A stretch of DNA of 64,000 nucleotides, from assembly GCA_024225635.1 (NCBI GenBank), contig JAAEMK010000205.1, positions 62,001 through 126,000 of the forward strand. Direction: 5' to 3'. Made by a program: the position numbers and the translations under genes. Below, piece after piece: positions 47,301 through 56,492 of this stretch (its first letter is position 1; every line of letters begins with the position of its first letter). The stretch comes from Desulfobacteraceae bacterium (GTDB lineage Bacteria > Desulfobacterota > Desulfobacteria > Desulfobacterales > Desulfobacteraceae). Under the pieces are notes generated by a model that saw only the letters and a list, made by a program, of their open reading frames with translations, made no database searches and was not told the DNA's origin.

Positions 47301-48125
47301 TCAGACCCTCCAGGTGACCCTGGGGGGTCTGCGCAAAGGCAGCCGGTGAAAATGGAACCTGGGGTACCCCACCATCATGGCGCCGAAGCATCCATGTCCC
47401 TCCGGAAGCGCCAGGGCCTCCATCATGGGCGGGAAAGAGTTGGCAGCCACATTGAAATAGCCGGCCCAGCAGGTTCCCAGCCCCATGCCGGTCGCCGCCA
47501 GTTCAAGATATGCCAGAACCATGTTGCAGGTGGCGGGAGCCCGGTGATTCTCCTTTTCAGCATGGGTGACGATTACCGCCGGCGCACCCCGAAAGATGAT
47601 ATCCTTCCCGTCTTCCCATCGCTGTACGGCTCTGCTGAGATGCATGGACGAAGCAATTTCCGGCTGGCTGCCGATCATCCACCGCATCCAGTCGACAACG
47701 ATCCCGGCAAGCTTGTGCAGCTCATCCCTGTTTCCCAGGACCAGCCATTCCGCATCCTGGGAATTACGCCCGGACGGAGCATGCCGGGCGATCTCGATGA
47801 GCCTGTTGATCTCATCCCTTGAAACGGCCTTGTTTTTGTAAACCCGTATGGAACGGCGGCTTCTCAAAAAATGTTCACAATGCTCCGCCGATAATTGAAG
47901 CTCCTTTTGTATGGGCGGACATTGCTCCACCGGCATATCCCGGTGGGTGAGGCTGGCGGTCGGGCACACGGCCACGCAATGACCGCATTTTATGCACGCT
48001 TTCTCCGCCCCGGCAACGGGTACTGGAAATTCGCCTTTACGGAATTCAATGATTCTGGAAGGACAGACGGCAGCGCATATCCCGTCTTTGGTGCAGGTGT
48101 TTTGATCGATTTCAAATAAATTCAT
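47301..48125 (-). CDS. Ferredoxin-nitroreductase fusion
   Basis: Two domains. Residues 1-70 are a bacterial ferredoxin with two cluster motifs (CTKDGICAAVCP and CIKCGHCVAVCP). Residues 90-274 are an FMN nitroreductase with RRSIRVYKNK and APSGRNSQDAEW. Known as a common design in anaerobes, it probably passes electrons from its own clusters to flavin and then to an unknown quinone, nitro or enone substrate. Either of two in-frame ATGs, 48140 or 48125, could be used; I list the shorter. It starts 19 bases or so from the convergent cyclophilin stop on the other side. Confidence 0.92.
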   Translation of the reverse strand: MNLFEIDQNTCTKDGICAAVCPSRIIEFRKGEFPVPVAGAEKACIKCGHCVAVCPTASLTHRDMPVEQCPPIQKELQLSAEHCEHFLRSRRSIRVYKNKAVSRDEINRLIEIARHAPSGRNSQDAEWLVLGNRDELHKLAGIVVDWMRWMIGSQPEIASSMHLSRAVQRWEDGKDIIFRGAPAVIVTHAEKENHRAPATCNMVLAYLELAATGMGLGTCWAGYFNVAANSFPPMMEALALPEGHGCFGAMMVGYPRFHFHRLPLRRPPRVTWRV

Positions 48126-48384
48126 TCCGGCGTCTCTCATGAAAATAATGTTTGCTCATATGGTAAAAAACAAACACCCTATCACATACCTGCTATTTTA
48201 TGAACCTGATCTGATCCCAAGGTTTGAAAGCGACCAGTACGGTATCTTTACTATTACCCGGACCGGAAAGGTCCATACCAAGAAAATACATCTATCCCTC
48301 GACATCCATTTTTTTGAATCGACCAACGTAACAAGAAAGATCCCCGGGCCTTTTCTCTCCCACGATATCGCCACACACCGGGCA

Positions 48385-48705
48385 TTAACACCGGGGGACA
48401 CCGTCCCACAGGTAGACGGACAAATCAACGGTATCATTTTTAGAGAATCCGATTCCTTCCGATTCCAGCAGGGCCCTTTGAAGTTCGTATCCCTGGGAAG
48501 GTTTCAAGGATATTTTCCCCTTGGCATTGATAACCCGGTGCCAGGGAAGATCGTACTTTTCCGACATGGAATGCAACAGCCGGGATACCTGACGGGCTCC
48601 TCCGGGATTTCCGGCAAGGGCCGCCACTCCGCCGTAGGTTAAGACTTTTCCCTCGGGAATGCCTTTGATCACCTGCAACGCCCTTTTGGTAAACGGAGTC
48701 AACAT
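48385..48705 (-). CDS. Alkyltransferase-like DNA repair protein (ATL)
   Basis: A 106-residue relative of O6-alkylguanine-DNA alkyltransferase. The active-site PCHRV is PWHRV here (DLPWHRVINAKGKISL), the hallmark of ATL proteins, which bind O6-alkylguanine without removing the alkyl group and hand the lesion to nucleotide excision repair. The helix-turn-helix GGVAALAGNPGGARQVSRLL is intact. It overlaps the 3' end of the diguanylate cyclase gene by seven bases and is probably cotranscribed with it. Nothing with gene-like quality is visible in the 48126-48384 gap. Confidence 0.93.
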   Translation of the reverse strand: MLTPFTKRALQVIKGIPEGKVLTYGGVAALAGNPGGARQVSRLLHSMSEKYDLPWHRVINAKGKISLKPSQGYELQRALLESEGIGFSKNDTVDLSVYLWDGVPRC

Positions 48706-50531
48706 GGAGCCTCCTCCTGTGCTTGCCCTTCGGAATCCGCCATGACGCAGTTGCGTCCCGCTTCTTTCGCGGCATAGAGCCGGGCATCGGCCCTGGTAAT
48801 AAGCTCTGCCGGCGTCAGTGCCTGATGGGGAAGGCGGGTCGCCACCCCAAAGCTTAAGGTAACAGTGAGCGGCCTTTGCTCCCCATTGAAAATCTCCACT
48901 GCCCCCAGGAGATTCCGAATTCGGGAAACCAGGGTAAGGGCCCCTCCCACATCCGTTCCGGGCAGGATGAGTGCAAATTCTTCGCCTCCATAGCGTGCGG
49001 CCGAATCCATGGGATGCCGGCTCCCCTTTTCAAGGCACCGGGCCACTTTCTTCAGGACGTCATCCCCCACCTGGTGCCCATGGCGGTCATTGAACGATTT
49101 AAAGTAATCGATATCGCACATGACCAGAGAAAGGGTTTTCCCGGTCCGTTCAGCCCTGCGGCATTCCCTTTCAAGGAAGATATCGAAGGTTCTCCGGTTG
49201 ATGAGTCCGGTCAGGCCATCGCGGGTTGAGAGTATCAACAGTTTTGCATTGGCCGCTTCCAGTTCAGCCGTGCGCTGGGCCACCCGCTCTTCAAGGGAAT
49301 CAATGGCGGTCTGCACTTCTCCCGCAATTGAATAGAGGCTGTCGGAAAGTTGATCGATCTCCCTGATGGAAGTGGACGGATTGGGACAGCACTTGACCGC
49401 ACCTTTGGCCCCAAGCATGGCGGCCCTGCTTATGCGTTCAATGGGACCGGCAATTTTTTTCGCCAGATACAACCCCATCAAGGTCACCAGAAACAAGGTA
49501 GTGAGGCAGAGAATCCGGGCCTGGGAATTGCTGCGTTCAACGGACCTCATAAACTGCTTTTGGGGCAATATCACCCCGAGCACCCATGTTTGACCGTATT
49601 TGCTTCCGATGGTTCTCAGCCCATAAAGATAGCGGACGCCCCCCACGTCCATGACCATGCGGCGGTTGGTATCGCCATCAGCAAGTGCAGGGGCCGCCGC
49701 GGCCAGAGCAGGGTTGGGATGATCCGACAGGTGAAGGCGCCTGGCCCCTTGATCGCCAATTTCAAAGAGGCTCTCCGCCGTCGAGGTGGCGATGAGATTA
49801 CCGTTCCGCTCCGCCAGAAATCCGAAACCTCCCTTCCCGATGGAAAGGCCCTGCATATAGGTATTCACCCGTTCCAGGGCCATGCTGACGGCGGCCACGC
49901 CCAGAAACCGGCCCTCCCCGTCATATACAGGGGCCGCCACCCCCAGGCCAAGGCTCCGATACCCCGCATATGGTTCAATCCTGCTCCATTTCGGAGTCCT
50001 GGAACCTTCTACATCCGTCATGAACGGACGCTTGCGCGGATCATAGGGAAAGGGTTGTAATATGCACTTTCCAAAGGTACCGTCAGGCCGGACCCTGTAA
50101 TCGGCCAGAAGCTGCTCCCCTTCCAGAAAATTTGCCGAAAGGCGCGGGGAATCATTGCCCACAGGCTTCCGTGACGCCGCAATATAGCGACCATCGGCAA
50201 AACCAAGGGATATGAATGTCATATGGGGAAAATGACGAATTTGATGCACAAGGCGCGGGGCAATGGTTTCGAGGTGCTCTATGTTCAATACGCCGTCCGC
50301 CCATGCGTCACGGTTCAACTCCGCTATTGTCGGCAGGATACTGGTCAAATGGTGAATGTGGCTTTCGATTCTATTGCCGATCTCCCGTGCGAATTCATAC
50401 CCCAGTGACTCAGCCGCATTTCGGGCATTGTCCTGTGAGACCCAGCTGATAAACAGGGCAGCAGCCGTAAACAGAATGAAAAAAGGAGCTATCACTACCC
50501 ACCGGAGGGAAAGGGGATCGGGTATCTTCAC
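48699..50531 (-). CDS. Membrane diguanylate cyclase with dCache sensor
   Basis: Start at a GTG at 50531, seven bases after AGGTG; a further GTG at 50567 lacks a site. The 610-residue protein has a first membrane helix (about 10-32), a periplasmic double-Cache-like sensor (to about 335, with GVAAPVYDGEGRFLGVAAVSM), a second helix (about 340-360), a HAMP-like linker (GPIERISRA), a short coiled coil (about 405-430) and a GGDEF domain with GGEEF. A ligand in the periplasm would control cyclic di-GMP synthesis. The 3' end overlaps the ATL gene. Confidence 0.9.
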   Translation of the reverse strand: MKIPDPLSLRWVVIAPFFILFTAAALFISWVSQDNARNAAESLGYEFAREIGNRIESHIHHLTSILPTIAELNRDAWADGVLNIEHLETIAPRLVHQIRHFPHMTFISLGFADGRYIAASRKPVGNDSPRLSANFLEGEQLLADYRVRPDGTFGKCILQPFPYDPRKRPFMTDVEGSRTPKWSRIEPYAGYRSLGLGVAAPVYDGEGRFLGVAAVSMALERVNTYMQGLSIGKGGFGFLAERNGNLIATSTAESLFEIGDQGARRLHLSDHPNPALAAAAPALADGDTNRRMVMDVGGVRYLYGLRTIGSKYGQTWVLGVILPQKQFMRSVERSNSQARILCLTTLFLVTLMGLYLAKKIAGPIERISRAAMLGAKGAVKCCPNPSTSIREIDQLSDSLYSIAGEVQTAIDSLEERVAQRTAELEAANAKLLILSTRDGLTGLINRRTFDIFLERECRRAERTGKTLSLVMCDIDYFKSFNDRHGHQVGDDVLKKVARCLEKGSRHPMDSAARYGGEEFALILPGTDVGGALTLVSRIRNLLGAVEIFNGEQRPLTVTLSFGVATRLPHQALTPAELITRADARLYAAKEAGRNCVMADSEGQAQEEAPC

Positions 50532-50669
50532 AATGCAACACCTGTTAAATATATAAAATTTGACCACTTAGCAGATCTCAGCCCGCTGCTGACCAGCCGT
50601 TCTCAAATAGCAAATGGATCGTACTATAGAAAACAACGTTTATAATAGCAAGCTCTTAATCCGTCTTTT

Positions 50670-50713
50670 TTGGGGTTTAAGTGGTGATTCAGGCTAAACA
50701 TAAAAAACCCCAA
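50670..50713. terminator. Inverted repeat upstream of the peptide cluster
   Basis: TTGGGGTTT (50670-50678) and AAACCCCAA (50705-50713), 26 bases apart, with T- and A-rich flanks. It could end transcripts entering from either side or be an operator for the downstream cluster. The function is not known. Confidence 0.35.
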
Positions 50714-50737
50714 TAAAACACAAGAACACTTTTTAGG

Positions 50738-50766
50738 TTGACATGGGGTGTATTAACAGGCATTAC
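50738..50766 (+). promoter_or_regulatory. Possible promoter of the peptide cluster
   Basis: TTGACA (50738-50743), 17 bases, CATTAC (50761-50766), about 70 bases before the first gene. I did not find a sigma-54 -24/-12 pair here. Confidence 0.35.
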
Positions 50767-50843
50767 TCAAGACCTGAAAATGTAAAATTTGATTAAATGA
50801 CCGGATCTTTTTTTGCCGGTTTGAGGAGGATGCAAAGGGTTTG

Positions 50844-52016
50844 ATGATACTAATCTGTAACGGGAATGTATTTGGGCCGAAGGCCCTGGGGAAATGTGAC
50901 GTCCTTATCGGGGGCAATGAGATCCTGGCCATTGAAAAAGCCATTGATCCCAAGATGCTGCCCGGGGATGTCAAGGTGATTGACGCGACGGGCAAGTCCG
51001 TGGTTCCCGGTTTTATTGACGGGCATCAGCATTTTACCGGGGGCGGGGGCGAAGGCGGATTCCAGTCCAAAACGCCTGAGATGCAGCTTTCCATGAACAT
51101 CGCCAACGGCGTGACCACGGCGGTGGGGCTCCTGGGGACGGATTCATTGACCCGGTCCGTGGAAAACCTCTATGCCAAGACCCAGGCCTTCAATGCCGAG
51201 GGCATGACGGCTTTCATGCTCACCGGTTCCTATTGGCTGCCCTCCCCCACCATCTGCGGTTCCGTGGGCAGGGATATGGTGTATATCGACCCTGTCATCG
51301 GGGTTAAGCTTGCCATGGCCGACCAGCGGGGGCCCACGTTTGATGCAAAGGACCTGGCCGCCCTGGCCTCGGATGTGCGGGTGGCGGCCCTGGTGGCGGA
51401 TAAACCTGGAGTCATTACGGTCCATACCGGCATCAATCCGGACGCACTGGACCTGGCGTTTGAGGCGGTTGAGAAATATGCCATTCGCCCAGACATCTTC
51501 ATCCCCACCCATATCAACCGGAAAAAATCCAAGCTCCGTGACCAGGCCCTTGCCCTTGCGGAAAAAGGGGCGGTCATCGACGCCACCTGCGTAACCAGCC
51601 TGCCTAAAGAGACGGACAAGAACGTATCAGCCGCCGAGTTTGCCTGCCTGGCCAATGAAAACGGGTTGCTGGACCAAATCAGTTTCAGTTCCGACGCCGG
51701 CGGTTCCCTGCCCAAATGGAATGAGGACAAAAGCCGGATACTGGGCATGGGCGTGGGAACCCCCGAATCCCTGCTCTTTGAGCTGAAACAGCTTGTAATG
51801 GAGCACGGAATGGACCTTGCCACGGCCTTGAAGCCCCTGACCACGACCCCGGCAAGGAGCTACGGCCTGACAGGCAAAAAAGGGGCAATCGCAATTGGCG
51901 CCCATGCCGACATCCTGGTGCTGGATGAAGACACCCTGGAGATCAGGGATGTCATGGCAAAGGGGCGGATCATGATGGAAAACAAAGTTATTAAGAAAAA
52001 AGGCTATTTTGAATAA
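50844..52016 (+). CDS. iadA: Isoaspartyl dipeptidase
   Basis: Hydrolyses beta-aspartyl dipeptides. A 390-residue amidohydrolase with the metal motif GFIDGHQHFTGGG, a bridging-lysine region GVKLAMADQRG, a histidine in IPTHINRKKS, the aspartate in FSSDAGGSLP and the C-terminal IADILVLDED-type strand (HADILVLDEDTLEI). The ATG at 50844 follows a GAGGAGG and an AAAGGG stretch. It leads a run of plus-strand genes for peptide uptake and breakdown. Cyanophycin- or protein-derived beta-aspartyl peptides are reasonable substrates. Confidence 0.92.
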   Translation: MILICNGNVFGPKALGKCDVLIGGNEILAIEKAIDPKMLPGDVKVIDATGKSVVPGFIDGHQHFTGGGGEGGFQSKTPEMQLSMNIANGVTTAVGLLGTDSLTRSVENLYAKTQAFNAEGMTAFMLTGSYWLPSPTICGSVGRDMVYIDPVIGVKLAMADQRGPTFDAKDLAALASDVRVAALVADKPGVITVHTGINPDALDLAFEAVEKYAIRPDIFIPTHINRKKSKLRDQALALAEKGAVIDATCVTSLPKETDKNVSAAEFACLANENGLLDQISFSSDAGGSLPKWNEDKSRILGMGVGTPESLLFELKQLVMEHGMDLATALKPLTTTPARSYGLTGKKGAIAIGAHADILVLDEDTLEIRDVMAKGRIMMENKVIKKKGYFE

Positions 52017-53931
52017 TTCTACCATGCCACTGGATTGCAAACAGTCAGATCACACCGGGCCGATGATGGCGGACGACGAGATTCTGTCCATTGATAAGCT
52101 GAATTTAAGTTTTCCCACCTTTGACGGGTATAAAAAGGTGCTCCATGATGTCTCCTTTTCCGTCAAAAAGGGGGAAACCCTGGCCATTGTAGGGGAATCC
52201 GGGTCCGGCAAAACCGTGACCATGCGGCGGGTCATGCATCTGCTTTCCAGGGTGAGGACCGATTCCGGCAGCATCCTGTTACGGAAAAGGGATGGCGAGG
52301 TTCGGGACATTACCAGCCTGACCACGGCCCAGGCCCGGAAGATCAGGGGCTTTGACATGTCCATGATCTTCCAGGAGCCAATGACCTCCCTGAACCCCTT
52401 GTTCACCATCGGCAATCAGCTCACCGAGGCCCTGCTGACCCACCAGAACATTCCCAACGGCCAGGTGGAGCAAAAGGCCGTAGATCTTCTGGAGCTGGTG
52501 CGGATACCGGATTCCAAAAGACGGTTCAAGGAATATCCCCACCAGATGTCCGGGGGCATGCGCCAGCGGGTGATGACGGCCATGGCCCTTGCCTGTAATC
52601 CCCAGCTTCTCATCGCGGACGAGCCCACCACGGCCCTGGATGTGACCATCCAGGCCCAGATCCTGGCCCTGATCCGTTCCCTCCAGAAAGAGTTTCACAT
52701 GGCCGTGATCTTCATCACCCATGACATGGGGGTGGTGGCGGAACTTGCCGACCGGGTCGTTGTCATGTACAAGGGCCGGGTGGTGGAGGAAAACGATGTG
52801 CACTCCATTTTCGCCCGTCCCGCCCATCCCTATACAAGGGCGCTGCTTAAGGCGGTCCCGTCCCTGGGCTGCATGACGGGACGGAAGAATCCCGCCACCC
52901 TGCCCGTGCTGGAGATGGAGAAGGAGCTGAACCAGGAGGAAGGACAGGCGCCGCCAAAGGAAGAAGAGATCGATACGGCCGACTACCAGGCCCGCCCCAT
53001 CCTCGAGGTGAACAACCTGACCACCCATTTTATCTCCAGGAAGAACTTCTTCGGCAAGCCCACCCACCGGGTCCATGCGGTGGAAGACGTGAGTTTCAAG
53101 CTCTTTCCCGGTGAAACCCTGGGGATTGTGGGGGAATCCGGCTGCGGCAAGTCCACCACCGGCTATTCCGTTCTCAACCTGGTTCCCTCCACCGGGGAGG
53201 TGCTGTTCCAGGGCAGGAACGTCCGGAAAATTTCGGATGCGGATATGCAGACCCTGCGCCAGGATATCCAGTTTATCTTCCAGGACCCCTTTGCCTCCCT
53301 GAACCCCAGGCGCACCATCGGCACCTCCATTGCCGAGCCCATGGTGATCCACGGCCTCGGGGACAGGGAATCCCGTGAACAGCGGGTGCAGGAACTCATG
53401 GAAAGGGTCGGCATTCCCAAAGCCCATGCCACCCGCTACCCCCATGAATTCTCCGGGGGCCAGCGCCAGCGCATCGCCATTGCAAGGGCCCTTGCCACCA
53501 GGCCCAAGGTGATCATCGCCGACGAAGCCGTGTCGGCCCTGGATGTCTCCATCCAGGCAACCGTACTGAACCTCATGCTGGAGCTGCAAAAAGAACTGGG
53601 CCTGTCCTATATGTTCATCTCCCATGACATGGCCGTCATCGAACGGGTGAGCCACCGGGTGGCGGTGATGTACCTGGGCCAGATCGTGGAGATGGGAACA
53701 CGGCAGGATATCTTTGAAAACCCGGGCCATCCCTATACCCGGAAGCTCCTGTCCGCCATCCCCATTGCGGACCCGGCCAAAAGGACCAATTTTGACATGC
53801 TCACGGGCGAGATTCCAAGTCCGGTCCGCCGGATGGACGATCCCCCGGAGAAACTGGTTTTAACGGAAGAATATCCAGGCCATTTTATCGCCAATGTGCC
53901 TGCAGGAAGCCCATTCAGCCAGGATAACTGA
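52009..53931 (+). CDS. Dipeptide ABC importer, two ATPase domains in one chain
   Basis: A 640-residue double ATPase like GsiA or YejF. First domain (about 25-290): GESGSGKT, MSGGMRQRV, DEPTTALD. A Glu-rich linker (about 300-325) follows. Second domain (about 330-600): GESGCGKST, FSGGQRQRI, DEAVSALD. Each ends with the oligopeptide-transporter extension (HPYTRALLKAVPSL and HPYTRKLLSAIP). Energises peptide import with the genes that follow. The start is uncertain: TTG at 52009 (overlapping iadA) or ATG at 52024 or 52063. Confidence 0.93.
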   Translation: MNNSTMPLDCKQSDHTGPMMADDEILSIDKLNLSFPTFDGYKKVLHDVSFSVKKGETLAIVGESGSGKTVTMRRVMHLLSRVRTDSGSILLRKRDGEVRDITSLTTAQARKIRGFDMSMIFQEPMTSLNPLFTIGNQLTEALLTHQNIPNGQVEQKAVDLLELVRIPDSKRRFKEYPHQMSGGMRQRVMTAMALACNPQLLIADEPTTALDVTIQAQILALIRSLQKEFHMAVIFITHDMGVVAELADRVVVMYKGRVVEENDVHSIFARPAHPYTRALLKAVPSLGCMTGRKNPATLPVLEMEKELNQEEGQAPPKEEEIDTADYQARPILEVNNLTTHFISRKNFFGKPTHRVHAVEDVSFKLFPGETLGIVGESGCGKSTTGYSVLNLVPSTGEVLFQGRNVRKISDADMQTLRQDIQFIFQDPFASLNPRRTIGTSIAEPMVIHGLGDRESREQRVQELMERVGIPKAHATRYPHEFSGGQRQRIAIARALATRPKVIIADEAVSALDVSIQATVLNLMLELQKELGLSYMFISHDMAVIERVSHRVAVMYLGQIVEMGTRQDIFENPGHPYTRKLLSAIPIADPAKRTNFDMLTGEIPSPVRRMDDPPEKLVLTEEYPGHFIANVPAGSPFSQDN

Positions 53932-53972
53932 TCCGGCTGGTATAACAACCGAATCTAAAAGGAGTTTAGCAA

Positions 53973-55493
53973 ATGAAAAAACTGGTACTGACCCTGCTGG
54001 CATCGCTGTTGCTGGCAGCCCCGACTTACGCGGGCACGAAGGACATTATCTATGCCTCCGAGTCCACGGCAAAATCCCTTGATCCCCATGACACCTCCGA
54101 CACCTATTCCGGCTCCATCGAGCGGGCCATCATGCAGGGACTCATGGGCTTTGACAAGGACCTGCACATCGTTCCCCTGCTGGCTGAAAGCTACACCTTC
54201 AACCAGGAAGCCACCCAGTTTACCTTCAAGCTGCGAAAGGGCATCAAGTTCCATGACGGCGCCCCCTTCAATGCCGAGGCGGTACGGGTCAACATTGCCC
54301 GCATGATGACCGGTAAATACAAACGGTCCAGCCTCATGAAACCGGTCAAAGAGGTGCTTGTGCTGGACGAGTATACCGTACGGTTCAACCTGAAAGAGCC
54401 CTTCGGCGCCTTTGTCAACGCCATCGCCCATCCCGGTTCCCTGATCCAGAGCCCCAAGGCCCTCGAGACCTACGGTGACCAGGTGAGCAAGCATCCCGTG
54501 GGAACCGGCCCCTTTATCTTTGATGAATGGGTATCGGGCGACCACGTAACGATCAAGAAAAACCCCGACTACTGGAGGGGTGAGGTCAAGGTGGATACCA
54601 TCACCTTCCGTCCCATTCCCGAGTCAGGCTCACGCCTTGCCATGCTCAGGGCCGGCCAGGCACAGTATATCTATCCCATGCCTGCTGAACTGCTCAGGAT
54701 CGCGGAGCGGGATAAAAAGATCGAGATCCTCAAGCAGCCTTCCATCATTGCCAGGTACCTGGTCATGAACACCCGGTTCAAGCCCCTTTCCGATGTAAGG
54801 GTGCGCCGGGCCATCAACTATGCCCTGGACAAACAGGCCATCATGAAGATCGCTTGGGGCGGCGCCGCCACCGAGCTTGACTCCATCATCCCCCCCAACC
54901 TTCAGTTCTACAAGAAGCAGGCCGCCTGGCCCCATGACCTTGCCAAGGCCAAGGCCCTCATGAAAGAGGCGGGATACGAAAAAGGTTTTCAGGTGGTATT
55001 TCTGACCCCCAACGCGTCCAACCGCCTGCGGGCCACTGAAATGGCCCAGCAGCAGCTGAAAAAGATCGGCATCACCGGCAAGATCCAGTCCATGGACATC
55101 GCAAGTTTCTACAACAAACTTGAAGGCCACAAGGTGGATGATCCCAAGCCCCTCCCCTTTCTCGCGTTCGGCGGCTGGTCCGCCTCCACGGGAGATGCGG
55201 ACTGGGGTACAAGGCCCCTTCTCGCATCCGAAGCCTTTCCCCCGGCCATGTCCAACTACGGTTTCTTTTCAGACGCCAAAGTGGACGGCTTCATCAAGGC
55301 TGGCCTTGCGTCCGCCGATCCCAAGGTCCGGGAGAAAGCCTATGCCGACCTCCAGGATTATGTATGGGACCAGGCCCCCTGGGGATATCTCATGGTGGAC
55401 TCCCTGGTTGCGGCCAGGAGTAAAAAACTCAAAGGCATCTTTCCCCTGCCCGACGGCGCCTTTTCCGTTGAAGCAGCTGAGCTCGTAGACTAA
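53973..55493 (+). CDS. Dipeptide/oligopeptide ABC substrate-binding protein
   Basis: A family-5 periplasmic binding protein of 506 residues with a signal peptide ending TYA (1-20). Family features: YASESTAKSLDPHDTSD, LAESYTFN, FKLRKGIKFHDGAPFNAEAV and GTGPFIFDEW. It most resembles glutathione- or dipeptide-binding GsiB/DppA proteins. An AAAGGAG site stands before the ATG. It is followed by a stable stem-loop, which fits higher expression of the binding protein than of the permeases. Confidence 0.94.
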   Translation: MKKLVLTLLASLLLAAPTYAGTKDIIYASESTAKSLDPHDTSDTYSGSIERAIMQGLMGFDKDLHIVPLLAESYTFNQEATQFTFKLRKGIKFHDGAPFNAEAVRVNIARMMTGKYKRSSLMKPVKEVLVLDEYTVRFNLKEPFGAFVNAIAHPGSLIQSPKALETYGDQVSKHPVGTGPFIFDEWVSGDHVTIKKNPDYWRGEVKVDTITFRPIPESGSRLAMLRAGQAQYIYPMPAELLRIAERDKKIEILKQPSIIARYLVMNTRFKPLSDVRVRRAINYALDKQAIMKIAWGGAATELDSIIPPNLQFYKKQAAWPHDLAKAKALMKEAGYEKGFQVVFLTPNASNRLRATEMAQQQLKKIGITGKIQSMDIASFYNKLEGHKVDDPKPLPFLAFGGWSASTGDADWGTRPLLASEAFPPAMSNYGFFSDAKVDGFIKAGLASADPKVREKAYADLQDYVWDQAPWGYLMVDSLVAARSKKLKGIFPLPDGAFSVEAAELVD

Positions 55494-55506
55494 CCTTAAA
55501 TACATC

Positions 55507-55558
55507 ATGGAAGTGACGGGGGGCGGTGGCGGAAACGTCGGCCCGCCGTTACTTCCAT
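55507..55558. terminator. Stem-loop between binding protein and permease genes
   Basis: Arms 55507-55524 and 55541-55558 pair at 16 of 18 positions around a 16-base loop. Hairpins at this place usually stabilise the upstream mRNA or partly stop transcription, setting the ratio of binding protein to permease. Confidence 0.6.
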
Positions 55559-55568
55559 GGAAAAGATT

Positions 55569-56492
55569 ATGATTAAATATTTTTTAAAACGGTGTATTTC
55601 CATCATTCCGGTGCTGCTTGTGGTCTCCATCCTGGCCTTTGCCTTTGTGCACCTGCTGCCGGGGGACCCGGCCCGGATGATGGCCGGAGACGATGCCGAC
55701 GAAGCCACCATCGAGATGCTCCGCCAGGAACTGGGAATGGACAAGCCCCTGCCCGTGCAGTATCTCACCTATATGGGCAAGCTTGTTAAAGGGGACCTGG
55801 GGATGAGCCTCAGAACCAAGATCCCGGTCTATGAAGAGTTGCGCCAGCGATACATGCCGACCCTCTACCTTGCCATGACCGGCATGGCCTGGTCGGTTCT
55901 AATCGGCGTGTTCTTTGGCGCAGTGGCAGCCATCTACAACGGCAAATGGCAGGATTATACCGCCATGCTGGTATCGGTGTCGGGCATTTCCGTGCCCCAG
56001 TTCTGGCTGGGCCTTTTGGCCATCCAGCTTTTTTCCGTCCACTTGGGCTGGCTGCCCGTTGCGGGATATACGGGCAAGTTTTCCGAACTGGTCCTCCCCG
56101 CTTTTACCCTGGGCGCAACCGTTGCCGCCATCATGGCCCGGTTTACCCTGTCCGCATTTCTGGACGTGCTGGATGAGGAATATATCTCAACGGCCAGGGC
56201 CAAGGGCGTGTCGGAAACCCTTGTCATGTGGAAGCATGCCTTCAGGAACGCATTGATCCCCGTAATCACCATGGTGGGTCTGCAGTTCGGTTTTCTCCTG
56301 GGCGGATCGGTTGTGGTGGAGACGGTCTTTGCATGGCCCGGCCTTGGCCGGTACATGATCGAGGCTGTTGCGGTGCGGGACTATCCCGTGCTCCAGGCGC
56401 TCCTTCTCCTGTATTCCTTTCATTTTGTTTTTATCAACCTTCTGGTGGACATGGTGTATGCCCTGATCAACCCGGAAATCCGGTATGAGTAA
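55569..56492 (+). CDS. Dipeptide ABC importer permease, DppB/GsiC type
   Basis: A 307-residue inner-membrane protein with six helices: N-terminal FLKRCISIIPVLLVVSILAF, LLPGDPARMMAGDDA, and the coupling loop TARAKGVSETLVMWKHAFRNALIPVI. The ATG at 55569 has GGAAAAG just upstream; another at 55557 lies in the stem-loop. Its end overlaps the next permease by eight bases. Confidence 0.93.
   Translation: MIKYFLKRCISIIPVLLVVSILAFAFVHLLPGDPARMMAGDDADEATIEMLRQELGMDKPLPVQYLTYMGKLVKGDLGMSLRTKIPVYEELRQRYMPTLYLAMTGMAWSVLIGVFFGAVAAIYNGKWQDYTAMLVSVSGISVPQFWLGLLAIQLFSVHLGWLPVAGYTGKFSELVLPAFTLGATVAAIMARFTLSAFLDVLDEEYISTARAKGVSETLVMWKHAFRNALIPVITMVGLQFGFLLGGSVVVETVFAWPGLGRYMIEAVAVRDYPVLQALLLLYSFHFVFINLLVDMVYALINPEIRYE

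Noticed and set aside
48280-48387. In-frame continuation of the ATL gene beyond its stop, reading a cysteine-rich CPVCG segment
   Set aside because: It requires reading through TAA, has no own start, and ATL proteins normally end here; the cysteines are probably chance.
50570-50840. Sigma-54 promoter for the peptide cluster
   Set aside because: The neighbouring AAA+ regulator suggested it, but no TGGCAC-N5-TTGC pair was found, and the regulator lacks GAFTGA.
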